Counted from the stretch's first letter, positions 44,611 to 53,431 are shown. The stretch is 64,000 nucleotides of DNA from an uncultured Lachnospiraceae bacterium (GCA_910577645.1 CAJTOL010000001.1:186001-250000), one strand, 5' to 3'. The notes: generated by a model not told the origin, from the sequence alone. Numbers and translations: made by a program.

Positions 44611-46038
44611 ATGAAAAAACATTACATTTTCTTGGAACCTGGCCGCATGACCTATGCCCTGGGGGTGAAAGAAAAAGGAAAAGTACGGATAGAACGGGCA
44701 GAGGTTCTGCTGCTTCCGGAAAAAGCCAAAAAAGCCGCTATTTGCAGCTTCATTGCAGAACAGAAGATTTCCGGAATCCGGGCAGACTTGCTTATTGACG
44801 GAGGGATTCTTAGGGAATCTGTAGTACCCAAGGCAAGACCAGGGATTTTAAACAAAATGGCGGAAGCAGAGCTGTCTGCCTTAAGCCCGCCTGGAAAGAA
44901 ATGGAGCATGGCCATAGAACCCTATAAGAAATCCCAGGAAAATGGCATTCGTGTTACCGGGGCCATGCTGGAAGAAGATAAGCTGAACAGGGCTTTATAC
45001 TGCATGAAAGAGGCGGGAATACGGGTCAGGGGAGCATACCTTCTGGCGTCCTGTATCGGAAGCCTGGCAAAAAAGGAAACCACGATTATTGTCAGCCGGG
45101 AAAGCGGAGTTTTCCGCCTGTTCCTGATTGAAAAAGGGGTCTGCATTCTTACCAGAACGGTTGTGACCGTAGGAGAGGAAGAAGGGGAGAGTCTGAACCG
45201 GGAGATACGCAGGATTCTTCTCAGATACCAAAGCAGGGCCGGAAATCAAAAGGACGGAGGATTCGCTGTAAAAGAAATCCGCATCACCGGCCTGGAGGGG
45301 GAATTTCCGGAACCGGTAAGGAAAGAGACAGAAGAAAGTCTGGGACTGCCCTGCAAAAAGTTAGAACTGGGGGAAGGAGCCTTATCTTATAAACTGGCGG
45401 CAGCAATAGGGGCGGAAGGATACGCCAAAAGAAAACATAAAGATTTACTCCATCGAAAAAAGCAAATAGAGAGGAGTACGCTGGTCCGGCGCTTCCACTT
45501 GCCCGGTCTGGTTCTGCCTTTTATTTTGGCGCTGCAGATAGGAATTCTTTTTGTGGTACAGAATTATCTGGAGGAGAGAGGGAGACAAGAATATGGCCGG
45601 ATAGAAGAACTCCGGGAATACGTGGAAAACCCGGAAAGAATCAGCCTTTATCGGGAAAGAAAGGCTGCCCTTGAGGCTTCCGGTAAACTCAGCGCCAGGG
45701 CTGGTATATTGGAAGAAGAAAAACCGGCGGTAAGGAAGAAAAAGAGTCTGGAGTTTTCGGATTACCAGATTCTTATCCCTGTTTTGGGAGAAGAAAAGCG
45801 GATTACCGGGATATCCTTTCAGGAGGATCAGCTTACCCTGGAATTAGAGCTAAAGAACGGCAACATGGCGGCGGATGTATCTTCCTGCTTAAAGGCGGCA
45901 GAGCAATATGAGAATGTGCGGCTGTCAGGATGGGAAGAGAGCCTGGATGGACAGGGGATTTTTGCACAGTTTCAGATAAAGCTCCGGGAAAAGACAGGAA
46001 CAGCAGAAGAAAGAGGGGAAGGAATTGAAACTTACTAA
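44611..46038 (+). CDS. PilM-PilN fusion-like pilus assembly protein
   Basis: The 475-aa protein begins like a PilM actin-fold protein (YIFLEPGRMTYALGVKE, then DLLIDGGILRESVVP, TTIIVSRESGVFRLFLIEKG) and, after residue 290, has one membrane helix (LPGLVLPFILALQIGILFVV) and a periplasm-side, PilN-like coiled and ferredoxin-like domain. In other bacteria PilM and PilN are separate proteins that bind each other. The fusion is inferred from layout, since identity is too low to be sure by eye. ATG 44611 follows GAAAGG. The next gene overlaps by 14 bases and fits PilO. Confidence 0.7.
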   Translation: MKKHYIFLEPGRMTYALGVKEKGKVRIERAEVLLLPEKAKKAAICSFIAEQKISGIRADLLIDGGILRESVVPKARPGILNKMAEAELSALSPPGKKWSMAIEPYKKSQENGIRVTGAMLEEDKLNRALYCMKEAGIRVRGAYLLASCIGSLAKKETTIIVSRESGVFRLFLIEKGVCILTRTVVTVGEEEGESLNREIRRILLRYQSRAGNQKDGGFAVKEIRITGLEGEFPEPVRKETEESLGLPCKKLELGEGALSYKLAAAIGAEGYAKRKHKDLLHRKKQIERSTLVRRFHLPGLVLPFILALQIGILFVVQNYLEERGRQEYGRIEELREYVENPERISLYRERKAALEASGKLSARAGILEEEKPAVRKKKSLEFSDYQILIPVLGEEKRITGISFQEDQLTLELELKNGNMAADVSSCLKAAEQYENVRLSGWEESLDGQGIFAQFQIKLREKTGTAEERGEGIETY

Positions 46039-46600
46039 AAGAGAACGGTTTCTCCTGGGAATGTTGGGAACAGTACTTTTATGGACGGGAGGGAACGCCT
46101 GGCTATTATCTCCTGCTTACTGGAAGTGGAAAAATCTGGAGCAGGAACGCCTGACGCTGGAAACAGAGAAAGAAGCTATGGGGCTTTATGAAAAGCAATA
46201 TGGGGCATGGGAGGAAGTTTCTGAACAGGATGACTTTTTTATCACAAATATGGACGATATTGCAGCAGTGCGCCGGCTTATTGAGGCTGCGGGAAAGAGT
46301 GGGATTGAGATTAGGGCGTTGTCTGTCTCAGAACCAGCTGCCGGCGGATTATTGGAAATAGATGAAGAAAGCGAAAAAATACTCTCCCATGTTGAATGTA
46401 TATTAAAAGTAAAAGGAAGCCCTCAGGGGATTTGGGCGTTTATCGGAAATATAAACAGCAGTCCTGCAAGCGTGGCTGTTTCTTCGGGAAGACTTAAAGA
46501 GAATATTGTAGACACGGGAATTCTGGAGGGAGAGCTGAATGTGGAATATTTCTTTTTAAATGAGGACGGTGAGACAGATGAAACCCGGTATGAGGAATAA
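46025..46600 (+). CDS. PilO-like pilus alignment protein
   Basis: The 191-aa protein has a short cytoplasmic start, one membrane helix (FLLGMLGTVLLWTGGNAWLL), a coiled-coil segment (NLEQERLTLETEKEAM) and a C-terminal ferredoxin-like domain (VECILKVKGSPQGIWAFIGNINS), the standard PilO arrangement. The proposed TTG start at 46025 has GGAAGG just upstream; the next in-frame ATG would cut into the helix. It is nested between the PilM/N-like protein and a minor-pilin-like gene, overlapping both. Confidence 0.7.
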   Translation: MKLTKRERFLLGMLGTVLLWTGGNAWLLSPAYWKWKNLEQERLTLETEKEAMGLYEKQYGAWEEVSEQDDFFITNMDDIAAVRRLIEAAGKSGIEIRALSVSEPAAGGLLEIDEESEKILSHVECILKVKGSPQGIWAFIGNINSSPASVAVSSGRLKENIVDTGILEGELNVEYFFLNEDGETDETRYEE

Positions 46601-47192
46601 GGGAAGCAGCCTGGTATCCGTTATTGCCCTGATGGTTTTACTGGCAATCATGTCCCTGGGATTCCTTTATATGGCAAGCTTTCAGGTTAAGGCGGCGCAG
46701 GAAAGCCGGGACAGGTTGGAATGTATTGCGGCGGGCAAACGGTTTCAACGGGATTTGTGCGTCAAAATTGCAACCGGGATGGCAGACGGAGAGGTATGGG
46801 AAGGCTCGAAAGTCATAGAGGAAGCGGCACAGAAGGATTATGAGAAGGCGAGGCGGGCCTATGAGGAATCCGTTGAAGAATGGAGGAAAAACGGCGGCTC
46901 GGAAGAAGGCGTGCCTTTATGGGAAGAATATGAAGCCGGTTTAAAGGAACAAGTATACCAGATCAGCGGAAAGACGGGAAAACAGGACGGCAGGCCGGAG
47001 ATTGAGACAAATCTGAAAGTCTGGTATTTTCGCGGCAGGGCTTTGGCAGAGACCAGATTTTTCTGGAAAGGAGAGGAAATACAGCTGACTGCGGAAATCT
47101 ATATGGAGGAATCTTATGGAGAAAAAGGAAGAGAGAAGGCCGGGAAGGGATCGGATTGGAAGGTGCGGTATTATGAAGAGGGGAGAGAATAA
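46578..47192 (+). CDS. Minor pseudopilin-like protein (PilX/GspK type)
   Basis: After MKPGMRNKG there is a prepilin-type hydrophobic stretch (SSLVSVIALMVLLAIMSLGFLYM) that lacks the Glu at mature position 5, as in PilX and GspK tip pilins. The rest is a charged, mostly helical region ending in beta strands (LKVWYFRGRALAETRFFW). Start 46578 is preferred; an in-frame ATG at 46560 is possible. It overlaps pilO-like and the following prepilin gene, so the group is translated as one unit. Assignment rests on the N-terminus and context. Confidence 0.65.
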   Translation: MKPGMRNKGSSLVSVIALMVLLAIMSLGFLYMASFQVKAAQESRDRLECIAAGKRFQRDLCVKIATGMADGEVWEGSKVIEEAAQKDYEKARRAYEESVEEWRKNGGSEEGVPLWEEYEAGLKEQVYQISGKTGKQDGRPEIETNLKVWYFRGRALAETRFFWKGEEIQLTAEIYMEESYGEKGREKAGKGSDWKVRYYEEGRE

Positions 47193-47499
47193 AGGAAGCG
47201 GCGGGTTTTCCCTGATAGAGGTGATTGTGTCCATGGCGCTTTTATCGGTGTCAGGAGCGGCGCTTACGGTAATGCTTCTTGGAAACAGCCGGGTATTTTT
47301 GAGAAATAGCCAGGAAAACAGGTCAGTTTATGAGTTGAGGGCACAGGTGGAGTCCGGAGAGAAGGGGATTGCTTCCGGAACCTCCTTTGTCATGATATAT
47401 GAGCTGGAAGCTACAGATGGCCAGGTATGGGAAGAAGAGCTGGAGGAATACCGGATTTTCTCAGAAGACAGCCTGGCTTTTATGGCGTACTATGAATAG
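47173..47499 (+). CDS. Type IV prepilin-like protein
   Basis: The 108-aa protein has a short leader (MKRGENKGSGG) followed by the processed N-terminus FSLIEVIVSMALLSVSGAAL, with the conserved Glu5. GGAAGGTG precedes ATG 47173, and the gene overlaps the upstream one by 20 bases. The small globular part (about 75 residues) is compatible with a minor pilin of the PilV/GspI kind. Confidence 0.8.
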   Translation: MKRGENKGSGGFSLIEVIVSMALLSVSGAALTVMLLGNSRVFLRNSQENRSVYELRAQVESGEKGIASGTSFVMIYELEATDGQVWEEELEEYRIFSEDSLAFMAYYE

Positions 47500-48049
47500 G
47501 CGGGATGGGTTTACCCTTCTGGAGGTAATCGTAAGTCTGAGCATTGCCGGGATTGTGGGGATATTTTTGGCTGGATTTTTAAAAACAGGTCTGGATCTGT
47601 ACCAAAAATCCCACGACAGCACCTATGGGAAGTATCTTTGCCAAAAAGCCTGGGAATATTTAGAACAGGAGCTTCGCTTTGCCAGCCGTTTTGCAGAAGC
47701 AGAGAAAAACGGGGAACTTTGCCTTGTGTGGTATGAGAGGGACTGGGATAATAATAGCTGGTCTGACAATGGCCCGGCAGAGCTTCAGGAAATCCGAAAA
47801 GGAACCATAGAGCCTGACTGGCTGATGGACCAGGAGTTTTTTCAAAATCTTCCTGAGGAAAAGATTTATATTTATTTGGAATTTTTCAATATTAAAAATT
47901 TTCAAGCGGATGTAAGGATTTTAGCGACCCAAATAGAAGAAGGAAGAAAAGAGGGCGAAATATTGCCCGTACCAGATCCGAAAAATGTGCTATATTCTCA
48001 AGAAATTAGAATTATTAGTATTTACTTACCAATTGAAAGTACCAGCTAA
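47492..48049 (+). CDS. Type IV prepilin-like protein, PilW/GspJ type
   Basis: The 185-aa product starts MNRRDG|FTLLEVIVSLSIAGIVG, a perfect prepilin peptidase site with Glu5. The larger globular domain and its position after a smaller prepilin match PilW/GspJ minor pilins. ATG 47492 overlaps the preceding stop. The last 35 bases of the gene overlap the 3' end of the prepilin peptidase gene on the opposite strand. Confidence 0.8.
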   Translation: MNRRDGFTLLEVIVSLSIAGIVGIFLAGFLKTGLDLYQKSHDSTYGKYLCQKAWEYLEQELRFASRFAEAEKNGELCLVWYERDWDNNSWSDNGPAELQEIRKGTIEPDWLMDQEFFQNLPEEKIYIYLEFFNIKNFQADVRILATQIEEGRKEGEILPVPDPKNVLYSQEIRIISIYLPIESTS

Positions 48050-48578
48050 GCAGCGGTTCTCCCCACAAACCGGTGAAAATCAGGGATACGGCAAAGAATG
48101 GCGCCATGGGAACGGCGGACTTCCTGTTTACAGTTCCATGGATAAAAGGAATCAGATAAAAGAGCCCGGCCAGAATATAAGCCAGAAAGAATCCTGACAG
48201 ATTGCGGGAAAATCCCAGAAATAATCCGGAGGCGGCTAAAAGCTTTATGTCCCCGCCTCCGATTCCCCCGTGAGAGATGACAGAGATTGCCAGCATAAAA
48301 AGAGAGATTACTCCGCTGCCGAAAAGCCGGCTTGTTAAAGCGGGAGAATAGGGATCGGAGACTCTGGAGCCGCAGACGACGGAGATGAGAGCCAAGACAG
48401 CAATAAAAGCAGGGATTCTGTCTGGAATGTAGAGATATTTCCTGTCAATTCCTGCTGCCAGAATCAACGCAGCGGAAAACAGGCAGAATAATACCATATA
48501 AAGGGTGAGGCCCAGAGTCAGGCAGGCGCAGCCCCACACAATAAAGCAAACGGCAGCAAACAGTCCTATGATAGTCAT
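48015..48578 (-). CDS. Short prepilin peptidase (A24 family)
   Basis: The 187-aa protein is a multi-helix membrane peptidase with the two catalytic aspartates in AAGIDRKYLYIPDRIPAF and GGIGGGDIKLLAA (the GxGD motif). It lacks the N-terminal methyltransferase domain with its zinc cysteines found in PilD, so it probably cleaves without N-methylating or relies on another enzyme. ATG 48578 has AAGGAG 8 bases upstream; a TTG six bases earlier is less likely. It is the only pilus gene on the minus strand and overlaps the previous gene's end. Confidence 0.85.
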   Translation of the reverse strand: MTIIGLFAAVCFIVWGCACLTLGLTLYMVLFCLFSAALILAAGIDRKYLYIPDRIPAFIAVLALISVVCGSRVSDPYSPALTSRLFGSGVISLFMLAISVISHGGIGGGDIKLLAASGLFLGFSRNLSGFFLAYILAGLFYLIPFIHGTVNRKSAVPMAPFFAVSLIFTGLWGEPLLSWYFQLVSKY

Positions 48579-48716
48579 ATCCAAAACTCCTTAAATAATT
48601 GTTCCGTTTCTGCGGCATTCCATTACCTATGGCCGCTGCCCGGAGCTTTTACAAGTAAGTATACCATCTATTTGGCAGGTCGGACAAGAATAATCATAAC
48701 AAAAGAGGAGTATGCC

Positions 48717-50402
48717 ATGAAGCCCAAATTACAAGAACTGGAAGAATTCCTGTTTTCCAATGGATGGATCACCAGAGAGCAAAAGCGGCTGCTGGCCCAG
48801 TTCCGGAAGGAGAGGCCCGAAGAAACAGCTCTTCAGACGGTTACAGAGCTGGGATGTTTGTCTCCGGGCGAAATTTTAGAAGCGCTTTCCCAGTGGAGCG
48901 GTACGCCGTTGATTGTTCTGGAGGATTATGGATTCAACAGGGAGGCGGTATCAAAAATCCCCGGAAACCTGGCAGAGAAATATAATGCCGTCCCTGTTGA
49001 GATTCAGAATGGCCGGTTGCTGACCGCTGTCAGCGATCCTATGGATATTTATGCCATAGAGGATCTGGAAGAAGCTTCCGGCATGGCCCTTGATGTGGTC
49101 TTGGCAGACCAGGAGGCGATAAAGGAGAGGATTGAACGAATTTATGGCAGAGAGACGGCGGACAGCGCGGCAGAGGATGTAAACACAGCTTACCAGATGC
49201 TGACAGAAGATGGCCAGAATCTATCCAACGACAGGCTTGAGCGGGAGCCGGTGGTAAAAATGATAAATACCCTGATCCGCCAGGCCTATGCTCAAAACGC
49301 CAGTGATATTCATATAGAACCTTCAGAGAAGAATTTGCTGGTACGGTTCCGAATCAACGGAGATTTGGTATTGTATTTGAAAATGACCATGGCGGTCCAC
49401 AGCGCGGTGCTCACCAGGCTGAAGATTATGGGAGGCATGAATATTGCGGAAAAGCGTCTTCCACAGGACGGAAAGTACCGGTTTTTGAGGGAAGACATGA
49501 CAGTAGATCTTCGGATTTCCACCCTTCCTACCATTTATGGAGAAAAGGCGGCAATCCGGCTTCTGGACAACGGAAAGAGGATGTGCTTTTCCGGTATGGA
49601 TCAGTTGGGAATGAGCAGCTTACAGGCAGAGCAATATGAGAAGATACTAAAAACACCCAATGGGATTGTTCTGGTCAGCGGCCCTACAGGAAGCGGTAAA
49701 ACTACCACCCTCTACGCCACATTAAATAAAATTGTAAAAAAGAGTATCAACGTTATTACCGTAGAGGATCCGGTGGAAAAGACAATTGAAGGAGCCAGCC
49801 AGGTTCAGGTAAACCAGAAAGCAGGGCTTACCTTTGCGTCAGCCCTTCGTTCCATCCTGCGCCAGGATCCGGACGTTATTATGATTGGGGAGATCCGGGA
49901 TACAGAGACGGCAGCTATCGGAGTGCGGGCGGCTATTACCGGTCACCTGGTACTGTCCACAATCCATACAGGAGACTGCGCCTCCAGTATTACCAGGCTG
50001 ATTGACATGGGGGTGGAACCTTATATGGCGGCTGCCGCTTTATCCGGAATTGTTGCTCAGCGTCTGGTAAAGCTTTTGTGTCCTCACTGCCGCCAGGCCT
50101 ATAAACCGGATCGCAGAGAGCGGGCATTATTCCCTGGCTCCTTTGCAGACAAGCTGTACCGCCCTGTAGGATGCGCCAGATGCAGCGGAACCGGATACCT
50201 GGGGAGAACTGCTATTTATGAGGTTATGGAGATAGACGGCCTCCTGAGCGAGATGATAAGTAAAAAGGCATCCGTTTATCAGATACGCCAGTATGCAGGG
50301 GAGCAGGGAATGATCTCCTTAAAGGAGCGGATCAGCCGTATGGTTCTGGAGGGGAGAACCAGCGTTGAAGAAATGGAGAAAATTATTTACTCAGTAGAGT
50401 AA
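48717..50402 (+). CDS. pilB: Type IV pilus assembly ATPase PilB/GspE
   Basis: The 561-aa protein has the N-terminal GspE domain (residues 1-150), Walker A GPTGSGKT (322-329), the Asp and His boxes (SDIHIEPSEKNLLVRFRINGD; STIHTGDCASSITRL), Walker B VIMIGEIRD, and the four-Cys zinc site (CPHC, CARC). It powers pilus extension. ATG 48717 is preceded by AGAGGAG. It begins a second transcription group with the major pilin. No PilT-like retraction ATPase is seen in the window. Confidence 0.95.
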   Translation: MKPKLQELEEFLFSNGWITREQKRLLAQFRKERPEETALQTVTELGCLSPGEILEALSQWSGTPLIVLEDYGFNREAVSKIPGNLAEKYNAVPVEIQNGRLLTAVSDPMDIYAIEDLEEASGMALDVVLADQEAIKERIERIYGRETADSAAEDVNTAYQMLTEDGQNLSNDRLEREPVVKMINTLIRQAYAQNASDIHIEPSEKNLLVRFRINGDLVLYLKMTMAVHSAVLTRLKIMGGMNIAEKRLPQDGKYRFLREDMTVDLRISTLPTIYGEKAAIRLLDNGKRMCFSGMDQLGMSSLQAEQYEKILKTPNGIVLVSGPTGSGKTTTLYATLNKIVKKSINVITVEDPVEKTIEGASQVQVNQKAGLTFASALRSILRQDPDVIMIGEIRDTETAAIGVRAAITGHLVLSTIHTGDCASSITRLIDMGVEPYMAAAALSGIVAQRLVKLLCPHCRQAYKPDRRERALFPGSFADKLYRPVGCARCSGTGYLGRTAIYEVMEIDGLLSEMISKKASVYQIRQYAGEQGMISLKERISRMVLEGRTSVEEMEKIIYSVE

Positions 50403-50425
50403 TGAAAATATAGGGAGGGAATACC

Positions 50426-50758
50426 ATGAAACCGATGAAAAGGTTAGAAAAGAAGAATAAGGAGGGCTTTACACTGATAGAGCTGGTAATCGTTATTGCC
50501 CTTCTTGCGATTCTTATGACTCTGGCAGTACCGGCTTATAAAAACCTCCAGGAACAGGCCAGGCAAAACGTTGCAGATGCCAATGCCAGATCCTATTATT
50601 CCGCCTATCAGGCAGATTGGCTGTCCTCGGAGGCAGCAGGATTGCCTGGAGAGTACACGGGAAATAAAGACACCTTTGGCCAGGGGATAGCGTCTACCAC
50701 TGCTGACGGGGAAGGCGCTACATGGACTGACGGAAAAGTAACCGGCTATTACCCGTAA
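50426..50758 (+). CDS. Major type IV pilin-like protein
   Basis: The 110-aa protein reads NKEG|FTLIELVIVIALLAILMTLA after a 14-residue leader, the canonical prepilin peptidase site with Glu5, and continues with the amphipathic helix YKNLQEQARQNVADAN. The globular part is small. AGGGAGGG gives a strong ribosome site. Being small, strongly translated and next to pilB, it is the best candidate for the main structural pilin, but abundance cannot be seen from sequence. Confidence 0.85.
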   Translation: MKPMKRLEKKNKEGFTLIELVIVIALLAILMTLAVPAYKNLQEQARQNVADANARSYYSAYQADWLSSEAAGLPGEYTGNKDTFGQGIASTTADGEGATWTDGKVTGYYP

Positions 50759-50778
50759 ACACGGCTGCCAGAAAATGC

Positions 50779-50807
50779 TTGACATTTCCGAAAAAGTTTA
50801 CCACAAT
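50779..50807 (+). promoter_or_regulatory. Possible promoter for the following prepilin gene
   Basis: A perfect TTGACA (50779-50784) is followed, after 17 bases, by CACAAT (50802-50807), a weak -10. It could allow separate expression of the 3' pilin genes. Confidence 0.4.
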
Positions 50808-50841
50808 AATAAAAGCTGAGAGATATGGAGACAACACTCGT

Positions 50842-51189
50842 ATGGACACAAGAATACCCCAAAGCCATGGCGGCTTTACCCTTTTAGAAGCTGTTGCGGC
50901 AATCAGCATTTTGGGGCTGGCCCTGACCCTTGCGGCGCCCGCTTTTGAGAAGGCCATTAAAAACCGGGAGGCAGGAGTATGCCGGGAAAGCAGGATACGG
51001 GTCCAGACGGTTATACAGGGAGAGAAAGCCCTGGGAGAGGAAATGGATGGATCTTTCCAGGAACTTTTAGAGTGTTATACAGAATGTTATGGACAGTTTT
51101 GTCCTGCCGGCGGGGAATATATCTGGCAGGAGGATGAGGAAGCTCCCGGTGAAAATAAGCTTTTCGTCAGATGCAGCATTCACAAATAG
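50842..51189 (+). CDS. Type IV prepilin-like protein
   Basis: The 115-aa product reads MDTRIPQSHGG|FTLLEAVAAISILGLALTLA, a prepilin signal with Glu5. The mature part contains several cysteines (CYTECYGQFC) that could form a disulfide loop like the one in many pilins. ATG 50842 is weakly preceded by ATGGAGAC. It is a minor pilin candidate. Confidence 0.75.
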   Translation: MDTRIPQSHGGFTLLEAVAAISILGLALTLAAPAFEKAIKNREAGVCRESRIRVQTVIQGEKALGEEMDGSFQELLECYTECYGQFCPAGGEYIWQEDEEAPGENKLFVRCSIHK

Positions 51190-51251
51190 CGGCTCCCCGG
51201 CAAAAATTAAGCGTCGTATGCCGATTCATTATTATACTAGGAGGAAGTAAT

Positions 51252-51428
51252 ATGGCAGTTCCCAAAGATCCTATTATGCTGTTAAGCTATATAAATACCC
51301 AGCTTCGAGATTCTTATCCTTCTCTGGATGAATTGTGCAGAGCCCTGGATTTGGACAAACCGGATCTGGAGAGCAAGCTTTCCAAAGCAGGATATGGATA
51401 TGACCCGTCTGTAAACCAGTTTCGATGA
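51252..51428 (+). CDS. DUF4250 domain protein
   Basis: A 58-aa protein with strong AGGAGG. It matches the small DUF4250 family as I know it (VPKDPIMLLSYINTQLRD, then YPSLDELCRALDLDK and a GYGYDPSVNQF end). The fold is probably a small helical HTH-like domain; function is unknown. Its location between two prepilin genes makes it look like an insertion into the pilus cluster or an accessory of it. Confidence 0.8.
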   Translation: MAVPKDPIMLLSYINTQLRDSYPSLDELCRALDLDKPDLESKLSKAGYGYDPSVNQFR

Positions 51429-51435
51429 GGCGGTT

Positions 51436-51867
51436 ATGAACAGAGGGGAATATTCCGCAAAAGACGGCTTTACGGTAATAGAGGTTATCACCGCATTGAC
51501 GATACTGGCATTTGCCGCTGCCCTGGTGGTTCCTGTTTTTGAAAGCAGCAGAAAGGAAGCCAGGATTCAGGCTGCCCTTATAGAGGCGCAGACAGTTTAC
51601 AATGCTGCCGGAGAATATCTGATGGAGACGTTTCACAACCGTCCCATGGATAACTTTGAGGCTCTGGATGCCTTCTCCAGTTATGACGTTACGGAGCAGG
51701 ATTCTCCTCTCTACCCATGGCTGCATGACTGCCAGATAGAGGGCGGATATATTTCGGAGCTTTATGTGAATGAGCAGACCGGAATTTTAGAGTATCTTAT
51801 ATATGAGACTTGTGATTACACCATAAGGGTTAACAGGGATGGAAGTACAAAATACAGAGCCTATTAA
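51436..51867 (+). CDS. Type IV prepilin-like protein
   Basis: The 143-aa product starts MNRGEYSAKDG|FTVIEVITALTILAFAAALV, a prepilin peptidase site with Glu5. The following helix and C-terminal beta region (YISELYVNEQTGILEYLIYE) suit a minor pilin. It begins 7 bases after the DUF4250 stop. The last pilus gene in the window. Confidence 0.78.
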   Translation: MNRGEYSAKDGFTVIEVITALTILAFAAALVVPVFESSRKEARIQAALIEAQTVYNAAGEYLMETFHNRPMDNFEALDAFSSYDVTEQDSPLYPWLHDCQIEGGYISELYVNEQTGILEYLIYETCDYTIRVNRDGSTKYRAY

Positions 51868-51888
51868 TGGGTCTGGTATTCTGTATTT
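51850..51888 (+). terminator. Weak hairpin at the end of the pilus cluster
   Basis: AAATACAGA (51850-51858) pairs with TCTGTATTT (51880-51888); the stop codon of the last prepilin lies in the loop. The sequence after it is CCATCCC, so termination strength is doubtful. Confidence 0.4.
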
Positions 51889-51928
51889 CCATCCCGTGTA
51901 TCGTAGTATTTGAGGAAAGGAATCATTT

Positions 51929-53431
51929 ATGCAGATAATTTTAGAGGGATTGAGTTTTGCCTGGAAATGGCTCATAGACAATATCCTGTTTATCAACCTG
52001 CTGCTGTCTATTGGTATTGTATTTTTTCAAAGGAGAGATCCCAAAGCGGTTTGGACCTGGCTTCTTGCCTTGTATTTCATTCCCGGCTTCGGTATTTTAT
52101 TTTATCTGCTGTTTGGCCAGGATTTCCACAAAAATAAAATGTTCCAGATCAAAAAGCTGGAGGATCAGATGAGCTCGTCCATCCGCGGCCAGGAGGAAAT
52201 CATCCGCAACTTTAACCATGAAAACATGGAGGATCCTCTGGTTCGGGATTACGGCGATCTGATTATGTATAATTTAAAGACATCAGGCAGCGTTATGACC
52301 GTCTATAACGAGGTGGATATTTTCACTGACGGGGAAGCAAAATTTGAGGATTTGCGGAACTCCCTGCGCCAGGCGCAGCATTTTATCCACATTCAGTACT
52401 ATATTATTAAGAATGACGAGCTTTTTGATTCCATTGTTCCTATCCTGATTGACCGGGTAAGAAACGGGGTGGAGATTCGGATTCTCTATGATGGCATGGG
52501 CGGCCGTTTTATGCCTAAAAAGCGTTGGGAAGAGCTGAAAAAAGCCGGCATCAAGGTAGGCGTGTTCTTTCCTGCCCTGCTGGGCCGTTTAAACCTGCGT
52601 GTTAACTACCGGAATCACCGAAAAATCGTAGTCATTGACGGCACGGTAGGATATGTAGGAGGCTTTAACATTGGCCGGGAATATATCTCCAGGGATCCCA
52701 AATTCGGTTATTGGCGGGATACTCATTTAAAGATTACCGGAGACGCGGTTATCAGCCTTCAGATTCGTTTTGCCCTGGACTGGAACTATGCGGTTCGGGA
52801 AAACCTGTTCCAGGTTCCGGCTTATTTTGATTCCCCATACCGTTTGGGGATGGTGAAATCCATGCAGGAAGAGGGAAAGCGCCTGGTAGCCATTCAGATT
52901 GTCACCAGCGGCCCGGATACCTTAGACCGTCAGATTCGCAACAACTATTTGGAGCTGTTCCATAAGGCCCGGAAAAATATATATATCCATACCCCCTATT
53001 TCGTTCCGGATGATGCCGTCCTGTCGGCTCTGCGGATCGCTGCCCGCTCCGGCGTAGATGTCCGTCTGATGATCCCCTGCAAACCGGACCATCCCTTCGT
53101 ATACTGGGCTACTTACTCCTATGCAGGCGACTTAATTGAGGCAGGAGCCAAATGTTATGTCTATGACAACGGCTTCCTTCATGCAAAGGGCGTTATGGTG
53201 GATGGCCGGGTCAGCAGTTATGGCACGGCCAACATGGATATCCGCAGCTTTGAGTTAAACTTTGAAGTCAATGCCACTATCTATGATGAGACCATTACCC
53301 GGCAGCTGGAAGAAGAGTTTCGAAACGATCTCTATCACTGCCGCCAAATTACAAAAGAAGTGTACAATAGCAGGCCCTTCCTGATCCGGCTAAAGGAACA
53401 GGGCAGCCGGCTCCTTTCCCCGCTTCTGTAA
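51929..53431 (+). CDS. cls: Cardiolipin synthase (phospholipase D type)
   Basis: The 500-aa protein has two N-terminal membrane helices with a PLDNc-like N-domain (WTWLLALYFIPGFGILFYLLF), then two HKD motifs: HRKIVVID at His230 and HAKGVMVD at His418, each followed by the conserved GSANMD/GGFNIG type motif (here GTANMD and GGFNIG). It joins phosphatidylglycerol units into cardiolipin in the inner membrane. Family length is normal. A good terminator follows. Confidence 0.94.
   Translation: MQIILEGLSFAWKWLIDNILFINLLLSIGIVFFQRRDPKAVWTWLLALYFIPGFGILFYLLFGQDFHKNKMFQIKKLEDQMSSSIRGQEEIIRNFNHENMEDPLVRDYGDLIMYNLKTSGSVMTVYNEVDIFTDGEAKFEDLRNSLRQAQHFIHIQYYIIKNDELFDSIVPILIDRVRNGVEIRILYDGMGGRFMPKKRWEELKKAGIKVGVFFPALLGRLNLRVNYRNHRKIVVIDGTVGYVGGFNIGREYISRDPKFGYWRDTHLKITGDAVISLQIRFALDWNYAVRENLFQVPAYFDSPYRLGMVKSMQEEGKRLVAIQIVTSGPDTLDRQIRNNYLELFHKARKNIYIHTPYFVPDDAVLSALRIAARSGVDVRLMIPCKPDHPFVYWATYSYAGDLIEAGAKCYVYDNGFLHAKGVMVDGRVSSYGTANMDIRSFELNFEVNATIYDETITRQLEEEFRNDLYHCRQITKEVYNSRPFLIRLKEQGSRLLSPLL

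Noticed and set aside
48824..48834. CTTCAGACGG inside pilB as another copy of the cloverleaf end
   Set aside because: Only about ten bases match and no inverted partner or hairpins follow; it is a chance match within coding sequence.
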